In this document: piece after piece, positions 37,339 through 46,349 of the stretch | Numbering within the stretch: the first letter of the stretch is position 1 | Layout of the letters: each line of letters begins with the position of its first letter | DNA from: Caulobacteraceae bacterium | GTDB taxonomy: Bacteria > Pseudomonadota > Alphaproteobacteria > Caulobacterales > Caulobacteraceae | Direction of reading: 5' to 3' | DNA length: 64,000 nucleotides | Assembly: GCA_947475415.1 (NCBI GenBank) | Contig: CANJLH010000015.1 | Location: forward strand, 18,067 to 82,066 | Program-made: the position numbers and the translations under genes | The notes under the pieces: generated by a model | The model's input: only the letters and a program-made list of their open reading frames with translations | Told to the model about the DNA's origin: nothing | Database searches by the model: none

Positions 37339-38214
37339 TCAGTCGAACACCGACGCCAGCGCCTCCGGCCCCACGCCCTCCTTCACCCGGCGCAGTTCGT
37401 AATAGATGTTGGCGATCCCGGCGCTGCCCACCATTGAGCTTACGATCGACATCAGCCCGACGATCACCCAGTAGGCCCGGGTGAATGCGGACAACGCGGC
37501 CATTGGCGAGGCGCCCGGAGCCACCGTGGGGCCTGTCCATCCAGCCCCGACCAGGTTCGACAGCACGCCTTGCACCACCGAAGAAACGATCGTCCATAGG
37601 ATCAAGAGCCCAAAGATCCGCCAGCGGTTGTGCTTGGTCAGCTTTCCGCTGCGCGTGAAGGCGCCTAGCACCCCAGTGTGTTCGACCACCTGGGCGGGAA
37701 AGATGAGACTCCAGGCCAAACCGACCATGATCCAGGCGACGTAGAGCGCGATCAATCCAATGACGAACAGGAAAATCATCGGACCCGGCCCGCTTTTTCC
37801 CAGGAGCGCCAGCGGTATAAGCAGCACGGCGAAAGACCCCACCACCGCCAGGATCGCCAGGGTGATGATTCCCATCATCGGCAGGAAGTTCTTCAGGCCG
37901 GTGGAAATGCAGTCCCCGGCGTTTGCCTTGCGTCCATTGAGGTCGGCGACGGTGGCGTGGATCAGTCCAGCCTGCAGGACGCAGGACGCCACCATGATTG
38001 CCAGCACGCCCACCGCCAACAGGACGCCGCCGGACACGTAGTGCTTGGCGACCATCTCCATCACCCCGATGATCACCGGGACAAGCGGCAGAACGAACAG
38101 GCCGACGATAAGCGTTAGAAAGGTGACGAAGTTGCGCCGGATGACGCCGAACGTCCCCTTGATCACATTGCCGAAGCCGAGCTTCGGGGTCGGAATTGTT
38201 GCAAGATCGGTCAT
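37339..38214 (-). CDS. Polytopic membrane protein of unknown function
   Basis: A 291-residue protein with about six hydrophobic segments (including FLTLIVGLFVLPLVPVIIGV, GVLAIMVASCVLQAG, LILWTIVSSVVQGVL and IVSSMVGSAGIANIYYEL). It resembles the DUF975 / glycerophosphodiesterase membrane-domain class of integral membrane proteins; no catalytic motif is seen. ATG at 38214 is preferred because GGGGGA precedes it; an earlier ATG at 38235 is possible. It is convergent with the MoxR operon and starts 64 bp downstream of the hybrid kinase gene on the same strand. Confidence 0.65.
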   Translation of the reverse strand: MTDLATIPTPKLGFGNVIKGTFGVIRRNFVTFLTLIVGLFVLPLVPVIIGVMEMVAKHYVSGGVLLAVGVLAIMVASCVLQAGLIHATVADLNGRKANAGDCISTGLKNFLPMMGIITLAILAVVGSFAVLLIPLALLGKSGPGPMIFLFVIGLIALYVAWIMVGLAWSLIFPAQVVEHTGVLGAFTRSGKLTKHNRWRIFGLLILWTIVSSVVQGVLSNLVGAGWTGPTVAPGASPMAALSAFTRAYWVIVGLMSIVSSMVGSAGIANIYYELRRVKEGVGPEALASVFD

Positions 38215-38278
38215 TGTGTTTCCCCCATCCTGCATTTGATCTTGACCGATTTCGGCGGACCTCGCCAGAACCGTCGGA

Positions 38279-40174
38279 TCAGGCGCTCAGCGATACGGCG
38301 TCACCGCTCTCGTCGGACGCCAGGCGGTTGATTTCCGCCAGCAGCTGGGCCGGTGAGAATGGTTTGCTGACCACCCCGCTCAGGCCCGCCGCGCGATAGG
38401 CCTCCTGGTGGTGGCTCATCACATCGGCGGTGAGCGCGATGACAGGCACGTTCGCGGCGGCCGACCCCAGGGCGCGGATGTGGCGGGTCGCCTCCAGTCC
38501 ATCCATCCGCGGCATGTTGATGTCCATCAGGATCAGGTCGAAGGCGCCGTTGGCGGCCGCTTCGATCGCCGCTTCGCCGCTGTCCACCGCGCTCGCTTGC
38601 GCACCCAGCGCCTCCAGCGATTTCACCGCCACCAGCCGGTTGGTGGCGTTGTCATCGACCACCAATATGTCCAGGCCTTCCAGCGGCGCGCCGGCGAAGA
38701 CGCTGGATTCAGTGGTGACCTCAGTCTCAGCAGGCGGCGCCGCCACCTCAAACCAGAAGGTGGAGCCATGACCCTCCACGCTGGTGAAGTCCATGTCGCC
38801 GCCCATCATCCGGGCCAGGCTGCGGGAAATGGCGAGACCCAGCCCGGTACCGCCGAATTTGCGGTTGGCGCCGGCCTCGGCCTGCTGGAAGCGTTCGAAC
38901 AATCGTCCGCGCGCCGCCTCGGGAACACCCACGCCGGTGTCCTGCACCTCGCAACGCAGCCTTCGACCCGCGCCCTCGCCCAGATAGGACAGCCGCACGC
39001 CGACACCGCCCGCCTCGGTGAATTTCACCGCGTTGCCGATGATGTTGAACAGGCATTGGCGCAGCCGCATGGGGTCCAGGCTGGCGCCTCCCATTGCGGA
39101 AACGGCCTCCACACGCAGCGAAAGGCCCTTCGCCAGGGCCTGCGAGCCCAGAATACTGCAGACGCTTTGGGCGATTTGCACCGGATCGCAGGGTTCCGGT
39201 GTCAGGTCGAGCCGCCCGGCCTCGATCTTGGAGAAATCGAGAACGTCGTCGATCAACTGGCCCAGCATGCCGCTACAAGCGATCGCCTCCTTGAGCAGGT
39301 GCAGCCCGTCCGGCGACAGCGCTTCGCGCTTCAAGAGGTTCAACACCGCGACGATCCCGTTCATCGGCGTGCGGATCTCGTGGCTGACCGAGGCCAGGAA
39401 ATTGGACTTGGCGTCCGTCGCCGCCTCGGCCGCATCCAGCGCCACCTGCAGGCGCTGCGCCGCCGCATTGGCCTCATCGCGCGCCATCGCCACCGGCGTC
39501 ACATTCTGGTTCAGGCCATAGACTTCGTAGAGACCACATGCGGTTCGCCGGCCCGAACGGTAATGCACTTGCAGGTGGCTCCAGCCGCCGCCCGGCTCTT
39601 TGCGCCGAACTTCGGCCTGGGCCGAACCACCAACCGACGCGATGCGGTCGAGCACCTCGAAATTTCCCACGACGTCGTCGGGGTGCAGCGTTTGAGCCAG
39701 CGCATCGCGTCCAAACGCGCCGGTGTCGTCATCTGTCTCGGTGGTGGTTTCGATGCGGAAAAGCGCCAGTTCGGGATCGTAACGCCAGACGCCAACTTCG
39801 GCGTCCAGCAGCAGGCCGTCGCGGGTCTGGTGGGCGAACCGGAAATCATCAAGCGCGTTGCGCTCCGACGTCACATCCACAAGCGCCGCCAGGATCCCGC
39901 CCTGGAACCGCTGCAGGTCCAGGCGGATCCAGCAGTCGATGATATCGTCGCCAAGGTTGTAGATCTGGCCCCCGGCCATCCTGTCGACGCCGGTCGCCGC
40001 CTTGGTCAGCATCTCGAAGACGTCACGGCCTTGTACGTCCGCCCCGCCCCCGACCAGCTCCTCGAAGCGCGGATTCGACGCCACCACGCACAAATCACTG
40101 TCGAGCGCGGCCATCGCGATCGGCAGTTCTTCGAGGCGGAATGGCGGCGACCAGGTCGACGCGGCTTCGGACAT
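38279..40174 (-). CDS. Hybrid histidine kinase (PAS, HisKA-HATPase, receiver)
   Basis: A 631-residue cytosolic hybrid kinase with no transmembrane segment. Two PAS-like regions occupy about 15-110 and 120-225. The dimerisation helix has H265 in SHEIRTPMNG. The ATPase domain shows the N box (FNIIGNAVKFTEAGG), G1 (VQDTGVGVPE) and G2 (GGTGLGLAIS). The C-terminal receiver (about 502-622) has D551 in LILMDINMPRMDG. The PAS sensor input and the cognate phosphotransfer partner are not identifiable here. Confidence 0.92.
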   Translation of the reverse strand: MSEAASTWSPPFRLEELPIAMAALDSDLCVVASNPRFEELVGGGADVQGRDVFEMLTKAATGVDRMAGGQIYNLGDDIIDCWIRLDLQRFQGGILAALVDVTSERNALDDFRFAHQTRDGLLLDAEVGVWRYDPELALFRIETTTETDDDTGAFGRDALAQTLHPDDVVGNFEVLDRIASVGGSAQAEVRRKEPGGGWSHLQVHYRSGRRTACGLYEVYGLNQNVTPVAMARDEANAAAQRLQVALDAAEAATDAKSNFLASVSHEIRTPMNGIVAVLNLLKREALSPDGLHLLKEAIACSGMLGQLIDDVLDFSKIEAGRLDLTPEPCDPVQIAQSVCSILGSQALAKGLSLRVEAVSAMGGASLDPMRLRQCLFNIIGNAVKFTEAGGVGVRLSYLGEGAGRRLRCEVQDTGVGVPEAARGRLFERFQQAEAGANRKFGGTGLGLAISRSLARMMGGDMDFTSVEGHGSTFWFEVAAPPAETEVTTESSVFAGAPLEGLDILVVDDNATNRLVAVKSLEALGAQASAVDSGEAAIEAAANGAFDLILMDINMPRMDGLEATRHIRALGSAAANVPVIALTADVMSHHQEAYRAAGLSGVVSKPFSPAQLLAEINRLASDESGDAVSLSA

Positions 40175-40241
40175 GGGGTTCCCCTTGACGATACGCCTTA
40201 TGCCAGGGCGACGTTAAAGGAGGTTTCACGCGGAGTTGGTG

Positions 40242-41054
40242 TTAGATCAGCTCCGCCGGTGTCAGGCCGAATTCGGCGATAAAGTCCGCGGCCTTGTCGA
40301 TGCGTCCCGACATTTCGCGATAATCGCAGCAGGACAGCTTCAGCACCGACTCGGCGATCCAGGTTATCGGTTGCAGCCGCGCGCGGGCCGCTTCGCTCAG
40401 GAATCCGTTGGCGCTCACCCCCGGCGTCTCCACCAGCCCCGGCGAGATCACATTGACCGCGATCCCGTCGTCATACACCTCGCAGGCCAGGCCGGTGGTG
40501 AACCGCTCCAGCGCCGCCTTGACCATCCCATAGACCGTATTGCCGGCCGAGGGCTTGTAGGTGGGTTTCGGATGTCGGGTGGCGCCCGACGAGATGTTGA
40601 TGATCCATCCCTGCTTCTTCGCACGCATGGCCGGCAGGACCAGTTGCGACAGGTGGAAAGGGGCGTCCACTCCCACCCCCATCATCAGCCGGTAGCGCTT
40701 GTCGGTGTAGTCGGCGACCCGCATGACGATGTTGAGGGCGGCGTTGTTCACCAGGATGTCGATCGGCCCATAGGCCGCCACGGCGTCCTTCACCAGACGC
40801 TCGCGGTCGCCGGCCTCGGCCAGATCGGCGCGGAAGAAGGCCGCCTCGCCGCCGGCCCCGCGGATGCGGTCCACCGTCTCGTGCAGGCTGCCGGGCAGCT
40901 TGGAATCGCCGGCCTCGGCGGTGCGCGCGGTAATCACGACCTTCGCCCCTTCCATGGCCAGTCGCATGGCGATGGCCTCGCCGATGCCGCGGCTGGCGCC
41001 GGTAACCAGGGCGGTCCTGCCGGCCAGGAGTCCGTTGGGGTTGATCTGCGGCAT
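40242..41054 (-). CDS. SDR family oxidoreductase
   Basis: A 270-residue short-chain dehydrogenase/reductase. The NAD(P) fold has TGASRGIG (18-25) and VNNAALN (102-108). Catalytic residues are Ser155 or Ser156 in INISSGA and the YxxxK pair Y175/K179 in VYGMVK. No domain beyond the SDR core is present, so the substrate is open; a role in the acyl-CoA or steroid-type metabolism suggested by other genes is a guess. It lies upstream of the hybrid kinase, separated by 67 bp on the same strand, and divergent from uvrC. Confidence 0.88.
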   Translation of the reverse strand: MPQINPNGLLAGRTALVTGASRGIGEAIAMRLAMEGAKVVITARTAEAGDSKLPGSLHETVDRIRGAGGEAAFFRADLAEAGDRERLVKDAVAAYGPIDILVNNAALNIVMRVADYTDKRYRLMMGVGVDAPFHLSQLVLPAMRAKKQGWIINISSGATRHPKPTYKPSAGNTVYGMVKAALERFTTGLACEVYDDGIAVNVISPGLVETPGVSANGFLSEAARARLQPITWIAESVLKLSCCDYREMSGRIDKAADFIAEFGLTPAELI

Positions 41055-41121
41055 GGCGTCCTCCTCAGGGTTCGACCCCGCCTCTTAGCGCGCCGGCGCG
41101 AACCGGCCTATATCTGCGCAC

Positions 41122-42984
41122 ATGCCGAGCGACATCCAAACGCCGCTGCAGGGCGCGGCCCTGATCAAGGACCAGGTGCGCCGCCTGCCCGATGCGCCCG
41201 GCGTCTATCGGATGATCGGCGCTGAGGGCGAGGCGCTCTATGTGGGCAAGGCTCGCTCCCTGAAAAAGCGCGTTACCCAGTACGCTCAGGGCCGCTTCCA
41301 CACCCAGCGTATCGCCCTGATGGTCGATCTCACCCGGTCCATGGAGTTCGTCACCACCCGCACCGAGACCGACGCCCTGCTGCTTGAGATCAACTTGATC
41401 AAGCAACTCAAGCCCCGCTTCAACGTGCTGCTGCGGGACGACAAATCCTTTCCGGAGATTGTCATCCGCCGCGAGCACCCCGCCGCGCAGCTTCGCAAGC
41501 ACCGCGGCGCCCACACCATCAAGGGCGACTACTTCGGCCCCTTCGCCAGCGCCCACGCCGTCACCCGCACCCTCAACACCCTGCAGAAGGCCTTCCTGCT
41601 GCGCTCCTGCTCCGACAGCGTCTACGAGGGCCGCACCCGTCCTTGCATGCTGCACCAGATCAAGCGTTGCGCCGCCCCCTGCACCGGCCTGGTCAGCCTT
41701 GAGGATTACGCCGGCCTGGTGGAGCAAGCCGAGGACTTCCTGCGCGGCAAATCTCGCGCCGTCATGTCCCGCATGTCGGCCGAGATGCAGGCCGCCTCCG
41801 ACGAGATGGAATTCGAGACCGCCGCGCGCCTGCGCGACCGCATCCGCGCCCTCGCCTCCGTCGCCCAGGAACAGCAGATCAATCCGGAGACCGTCGATGA
41901 GGCCGACGTCTTCGCGCTGCACGCCGAAGGCGGGCAGGCCTGCGTGCAGGTGTTCTTCTTTCGCGCCGGCCAGAACTGGGGCAACCGCGCGTATTTCCCC
42001 CGGGTCGATCGCAGCGACGAGCCGGCCGAGGTGATGGCCGCCTTCCTAGGTCAGTTCTATGACGACAAGCCGATCCCCAGGCTGATCCTGGTCAGCGCCC
42101 TGCCCAACGACCGCGACCTGTTGTGCGAGGCCTTCGCCCTGAAGGCCGGGCGTAAGGTGGAGATCGCCGTCCCCCAGCGCGGCGAAAAGGCCCAGTTGGT
42201 GGCGCATGCGGCCACCAATGCCCGAGAGGCGCTGGGCCGGCGGATGGCCGAGGGTTCCGCCCAGGCGAAACTGTTGGCCGGCGTCGCTGAGGTCTTCGGC
42301 CTGGAAGCGCCGCCGGAGCGGATCGAGGTCTATGACAACTCCCACATTTCCGGGACCAACGCCGTCGGCGGCATGATCGTCGCCGGTCCCGAGGGCTTCC
42401 AGAAGAGCCAGTACCGCAAGTTCAACATCCGCGATTCCGAGCTCACGCCCGGTGACGACTACGCAATGATGCGCGAAGTCCTGCGCCGTCGCTTCGCCCG
42501 CCTGGTCAAGGAGGAGGAGGCCGGTGAACCCGCCCTGCGCCCCGACCTTGTGCTGATCGATGGCGGCGCGGGCCAATTGGCTGTGGCGACAGAGGTGATG
42601 ACCGAACTTGGCTGCGACGATATCGCCGTGGTTGGCGTCGCCAAGGGCCCCGACCGGGACGCAGGCCTGGAGCGCTTCTTCCTCGAAACCAAGCCGCCCT
42701 TCATGCTCGAGCCGAAATCGCCGGTGCTCTACTATCTGCAGCGACTGCGCGACGAAGCCCACCGTTTCGCCATTGGCGCCCACCGCACCCGGCGCGCGGC
42801 GGACATGACCAGGAACCCCCTGGACGAAATCGAAGGCGTCGGGCCAGGCCGCAAGCGCGCGTTGCTGCACGCCTTCGGCTCGGCCCGGGGTGTGAGCCGC
42901 GCTTCCGTGGACGATCTGGCCAAGGTGGACGGGGTCAGCGAAGCCCTGGCGCAGCGGGTGTTTGATCACTTTCGGAAGGGGTGA
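41122..42984 (+). CDS. uvrC: Excinuclease ABC subunit UvrC
   Basis: A 620-residue nucleotide-excision-repair nuclease that cuts on both sides of a UvrAB-bound lesion. Domains in order: an N-terminal GIY-YIG nuclease ([18 protein letters not shown], about 26-100), a UVR motif for UvrB contact ([17 protein letters not shown], about 225), the C-terminal RNase H-like nuclease ([17 protein letters not shown] and [12 protein letters not shown]), and two helix-hairpin-helix segments at the end ([22 protein letters not shown]). Length is normal. The region from 41054 to 41122 is its promoter side. Confidence 0.97.
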   Translation: MPSDIQTPLQGAALIKDQVRRLPDAPGVYRMIGAEGEALYVGKARSLKKRVTQYAQGRFHTQRIALMVDLTRSMEFVTTRTETDALLLEINLIKQLKPRFNVLLRDDKSFPEIVIRREHPAAQLRKHRGAHTIKGDYFGPFASAHAVTRTLNTLQKAFLLRSCSDSVYEGRTRPCMLHQIKRCAAPCTGLVSLEDYAGLVEQAEDFLRGKSRAVMSRMSAEMQAASDEMEFETAARLRDRIRALASVAQEQQINPETVDEADVFALHAEGGQACVQVFFFRAGQNWGNRAYFPRVDRSDEPAEVMAAFLGQFYDDKPIPRLILVSALPNDRDLLCEAFALKAGRKVEIAVPQRGEKAQLVAHAATNAREALGRRMAEGSAQAKLLAGVAEVFGLEAPPERIEVYDNSHISGTNAVGGMIVAGPEGFQKSQYRKFNIRDSELTPGDDYAMMREVLRRRFARLVKEEEAGEPALRPDLVLIDGGAGQLAVATEVMTELGCDDIAVVGVAKGPDRDAGLERFFLETKPPFMLEPKSPVLYYLQRLRDEAHRFAIGAHRTRRAADMTRNPLDEIEGVGPGRKRALLHAFGSARGVSRASVDDLAKVDGVSEALAQRVFDHFRKG

Positions 42985-43058
42985 GGGGCTGCTCCCCAGA
43001 GCCCAACTCCGTCTGGCTGTTACCAAACTGTCGCGGAACCGTCGTATCCGCGTCGACC

Positions 43059-43580
43059 ATGACAAAGTCCTGCGGCTCCTGCGGCATGTGTTGCAAATTG
43101 CTTGGCGTCGAGGCGATTGAAAAGGCGTCCGGCGATTGGTGCGCCCACTATCAGAGGGGCAAAGGCTGCGCGATCTACGCCGAGCGCCCGGCCGCCTGCG
43201 CCAGTTTCACCTGCCTTTGGCTCGATTCCGAAAAGCTCGGCGACGCCTGGCGCCCCGACCGCGCCAAATTCGTTCTCTACACGGCCCGGGATGGGGCGAG
43301 GCTGAATGTCGTCGTGGATCCGGCCGCGCCAGCCGCCTGGCGGCGGGAGCCCTATTACAGTCGGCTGAAGACCATGTCGCAGCGGGCGTTCGACGGCTAC
43401 GAACTGCTGGTGAGCATAGGCGATCGGCGGATCGTCGTGTTCCCCGATCAGGATGTGGACTTGGGCGTCATAAATCCGGACCACAAGATCATCTCGGGCT
43501 ATGCGGAAAAGGACGGCGCGCAAATTCCCTACGCTATGGTGCTGAGCGACCTGCCGGATACGCCTGCGAAACCGGAATAG
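43059..43580 (+). CDS. YkgJ family cysteine cluster protein
   Basis: A 173-residue protein of the zinc/iron-chelating YkgJ (UPF0153) type. Conserved cysteines are C5, C8, C11 and C12 in SCGSCGMCC, then C28, C37, C47 and C52 (WCAHY, GCAIY, ACASFTC). The pattern suggests a metal or Fe-S cluster; no function is established. The ATG at 43059 is selected because the cluster is then N-terminal; the frame extends upstream into uvrC. The Pho box at 43587 lies immediately after its stop. Confidence 0.83.
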   Translation: MTKSCGSCGMCCKLLGVEAIEKASGDWCAHYQRGKGCAIYAERPAACASFTCLWLDSEKLGDAWRPDRAKFVLYTARDGARLNVVVDPAAPAAWRREPYYSRLKTMSQRAFDGYELLVSIGDRRIVVFPDQDVDLGVINPDHKIISGYAEKDGAQIPYAMVLSDLPDTPAKPE

Positions 43581-43586
43581 GCTCGA

Positions 43587-43604
43587 CTGTCATACCATTG
43601 TGAC
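43587..43604 (+). promoter_or_regulatory. Pho box (predicted PhoB-binding site) upstream of ppk2
   Basis: The sequence CTGTCATACCATTGTGAC has an exact CTGTCAT first half-site (43587-43593), a 4-bp AT-rich-style spacer (ACCA) and a second half-site TTGTGAC (43598-43604) matching the CTGTCA(C/T) consensus at five of seven positions. The spacing equals that of the E. coli Pho box. It ends 42 bp before the ppk2 ATG. No clear -10 hexamer could be picked downstream, so the exact promoter start is open. Confidence 0.75.
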
Positions 43605-43646
43605 GCCGCCGCGCGAAAAAGCCGACCCACATCGGAATCGCAAGGC

Positions 43647-44573
43647 ATGGACGCCAACGGCCAACAACCGCCGCTCTCCAATCTGGAGCGCATCAAACAG
43701 GAAATCGCCGACAGCTTTGACGAGGAGCTGGAGCTGGAGATCGATGAAAGCCGGCTCGAAAATCTGTTCGAGGACTTTTCCGATCAACAGGACGGCGAAC
43801 AGCTTCAACGGCGCATCTATTTCCGCGAGCTGTTTCGGCTGCAACACGAGCTCGTGCGCCTGCAGGACTGGGTGCAGCACAAGGGCCTGAAGGTCGTGGT
43901 GATCTTCGAGGGCCGCGATGCTGCGGGAAAGGGCGGGGTCATCAAGCGGATCACCCAGCGGCTAAATCCCCGCATCTGCCGCGTCGCGGCCTTGCCCGCG
44001 CCCAATGAGCGCGAGCGAACACAGTGGTATTTCCAGCGCTATATCGCCCACTTGCCGGCGGCCGGCGAGATCGTTCTGTTTGACCGCAGCTGGTACAACC
44101 GCGCCGGCGTCGAACGGGTCATGGGCTTCTGCACTGACGCGGAATACGAGGCGTTTTTCGAAGACGTCCCCCTGTTCGAACGGATGCTCGTCCGCTCCGG
44201 AGTGATCCTCCTGAAGTACTGGTTCTCGATCACCGACGACGTGCAGCAATTCCGCTTCAACATGCGGATCCACGATCCGCTGAAGCAATGGAAGCTGAGC
44301 CCGATGGATGTGGAATCCCGTCGGCGCTGGGAAGATTACACCCGCGCCAAGGAAACCATGCTGGAGCGCACGCACATACCCGAAGCGCCCTGGCGGGTGG
44401 TGGAGGCGGTTGACAAGAAACGGGCGCGGCTGAACTGCATCGCGCATTTCCTCGAGCAGGTGGACTACCAAGACGTGCCTCACGCGCCCGTCGTCCTGCC
44501 GGAGCGTGTGCGCAACGCCGATTACCTTCGTGCGCCCATCCCGAGGCAACTGTATGTCCCGGCGAAATACTAA
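43647..44573 (+). CDS. ppk2: Polyphosphate kinase 2 (PPK2 family)
   Basis: A 308-residue PPK2-type kinase that transfers phosphate between polyphosphate and nucleoside diphosphates or monophosphates. Walker A is GRDAAGKGGV (89-98), Walker B EIVLFDRSWYNRAG, and the lid region with KYWFSITDDVQQFRF and ERTHIPEAPWRVVEA. The length and one-domain layout fit class I PPK2. An acidic N-terminal stretch (EELELEIDE) precedes the kinase domain. The Pho box upstream suggests induction when phosphate is low, consistent with polyphosphate turnover. Confidence 0.94.
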   Translation: MDANGQQPPLSNLERIKQEIADSFDEELELEIDESRLENLFEDFSDQQDGEQLQRRIYFRELFRLQHELVRLQDWVQHKGLKVVVIFEGRDAAGKGGVIKRITQRLNPRICRVAALPAPNERERTQWYFQRYIAHLPAAGEIVLFDRSWYNRAGVERVMGFCTDAEYEAFFEDVPLFERMLVRSGVILLKYWFSITDDVQQFRFNMRIHDPLKQWKLSPMDVESRRRWEDYTRAKETMLERTHIPEAPWRVVEAVDKKRARLNCIAHFLEQVDYQDVPHAPVVLPERVRNADYLRAPIPRQLYVPAKY

Positions 44574-44740
44574 GCGATGGACGCCGAACGATTGCTTGAG
44601 TTCGGAGTGTGGAACAGCAGACACTGCCTGCGTTTGACAGGCGATGGCCTGTTGGATTTCGAAATGCCGCGTCACAAGACCACTAACGAACGACCAAAGT
44701 CCCCCGGCGTCCAACCGGTCAAGTTCACAGGTGAATCCGT

Positions 44741-46180
44741 ATGTCGACCTCCCGTCGTGAAATCCTGACTTCATCCGCGGCCATGGCTTTCGCCGGCTTG
44801 GCCCGCTTCGCCCACGCCGAGGATCAGGCCGGCCTCACCGCAAAGGGCCTGCAGGCCGATCCCTACCGCAGCGAGGTCGTGGGTTATGGCCGGCTGAAGC
44901 GCGACCCGGCCGGCCTGTTCGACCTTCCGGCGGGCTTCTCATATGTGGTGGTTTCCCGCGCCGGCGACCCGATGAGCGACGGTCTGTTGACGCCGCACAG
45001 CATGGACGGGATGGGGTGCTTCGCCGGTAAGGGCGACCAGGTCATCCTGGTTCGAAATCATGAGCTGAAATTCGACGACCGCGAACTCAGCGCCTTTGGT
45101 CCTGGACGGACGCTTGCCGGCAAAGTCGCCGCGGAGAAGATCTACGACCGCACCGACGACGGTCTTCCCCTGATGGGCGGAACAACCACCATCGTCTACG
45201 ACCTGAAGACACGCCGCACAGAATCAAGCTGGCTCAGCCTTGCGGGAACCACCCACAATTGCGCCGGCGGCCGCACGCCCTGGGGCTCGTGGTTGTCCTG
45301 CGAGGAAGTCCTGCAGGCCAAAGGTGTCGAGGTCGGCAAGGACCACGGTTACGTGTTCGAGGTGCCCTCGGCTTCCAAGGGCCTGGTTGATCCCGTCCCG
45401 CTGACGGCCATGGGCCGCTTCCGCCACGAAGCTGTCGCGATCGACCCGCGCACCGGGATCGCCTATCTCACCGAGGACATGGGCGACGGGTTCGGACTGT
45501 TCTATCGGTTCCTGCCCAACGACCGCACAAAGCTTGCCGCGGGAGGTCGTCTGCAGGCGCTCGCCCTGGTCGAAGGCCCTGATGGCGACGTTCGCAATTG
45601 GGGAGACGCCGCCTATTGGAAACAGGGAGATTGGCGTGACGTGAAATGGGTCGACCTGGACGGCGTCGACAATCCTTATGAGGACTTGCGCTACCGCGGT
45701 CGGGCCAAGGGCGCCACCTGGTTCGCCCGCGGCGAGGGCGTGTTTTTCGGCAAGGACGAACTCTATTTCGCCTGCACCAGCGGCGGCCCCAACGCCGGCG
45801 GCCAGATCATGCGCTATCGTCCCAGCGCGTCGGAAGGACAACCTGGCGAAGGCGACTCTCCTGGCCGCCTTCAGCTTTTTTGCCAGCCGACCAGCCCGCA
45901 ACTGATGGAAATGGCCGACAACATCGCTCTGTCGCCCTGGGGACACCTGATCGTATGTGAGGACCGCATCGGCGGAGTGAACTACCTGCGCGCCGTGACT
46001 CCCCAAGGCAAGATCTACACCCTCGGCCGTGTGGCCAAACCGGGCGGCGGCGACGTGGCGGACACATCCGAAATCGCCGGATGCTGCTTCTCGCCGGACG
46101 GGTCCACCCTGTTCGTGAATATCTACACCCCAGGGACCACGCTGGCGATCACTGGCCCCTGGGGCCGCTTCAAGGCGTGA
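44741..46180 (+). CDS. PhoX-like DUF839 phosphatase, Tat-exported
   Basis: A 479-residue PhoX/DUF839-family protein, probably a periplasmic metal-dependent phosphatase. It begins with a twin-arginine signal (TSRREIL followed by a hydrophobic run ending in FAHA, cleavage near 26). Typical features are TPHSMDGMGCFAG, VRNHELKF, LAGTTHNCAGGRTPWGSWLSCEE and a beta-propeller C-terminal region ending in NIYTPGTTLAIT. PhoX enzymes scavenge phosphate from esters. It follows ppk2 after 167 bp. A TTGACA at 44634-44639 could be a -35 element, but its -10 is degenerate. No full Pho box is seen before it. Confidence 0.88.
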   Translation: MSTSRREILTSSAAMAFAGLARFAHAEDQAGLTAKGLQADPYRSEVVGYGRLKRDPAGLFDLPAGFSYVVVSRAGDPMSDGLLTPHSMDGMGCFAGKGDQVILVRNHELKFDDRELSAFGPGRTLAGKVAAEKIYDRTDDGLPLMGGTTTIVYDLKTRRTESSWLSLAGTTHNCAGGRTPWGSWLSCEEVLQAKGVEVGKDHGYVFEVPSASKGLVDPVPLTAMGRFRHEAVAIDPRTGIAYLTEDMGDGFGLFYRFLPNDRTKLAAGGRLQALALVEGPDGDVRNWGDAAYWKQGDWRDVKWVDLDGVDNPYEDLRYRGRAKGATWFARGEGVFFGKDELYFACTSGGPNAGGQIMRYRPSASEGQPGEGDSPGRLQLFCQPTSPQLMEMADNIALSPWGHLIVCEDRIGGVNYLRAVTPQGKIYTLGRVAKPGGGDVADTSEIAGCCFSPDGSTLFVNIYTPGTTLAITGPWGRFKA

Positions 46181-46206
46181 CCTTTCAATTCAATTTCGTT
46201 GAAAGG
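46181..46206. repeat. Inverted repeat directly after phoX-like stop codon
   Basis: CCTTTCAA at 46181-46188 and TTGAAAGG at 46199-46206 form an 8-bp perfect inverted repeat with a 10-base loop, beginning one base after the stop codon. It is not followed by a T-tract on the plus strand, so it is not a classic intrinsic terminator. It may be a weak terminator, an mRNA 3' stabiliser or a protein-binding site. Confidence 0.6.
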
Positions 46207-46349
46207 GGTTCTGTGGCTGGCCGCGATTCTACGAATGCATTTTGGCGGACCGCCTACGCTTGATCGTTTGCACCGCCCGCCGGATGGCCGACTCCCCGAT
46301 CCCTGCCTATTGTTCCGCCGGGTCCAACCCAAGTGCAGGGACGATCACC

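Noticed and set aside
38408..40282. 624-codon plus-strand open frame over the hybrid kinase
   Set aside because: The minus-strand kinase has a full set of catalytic motifs; the antisense peptide is His/Arg/Gly-rich and low-complexity.
44577..44768. Small plus-strand open frame between ppk2 and phoX-like gene
   Set aside because: It overlaps the phoX-like start, has no motif, and the peptide is unlike any family recognised.
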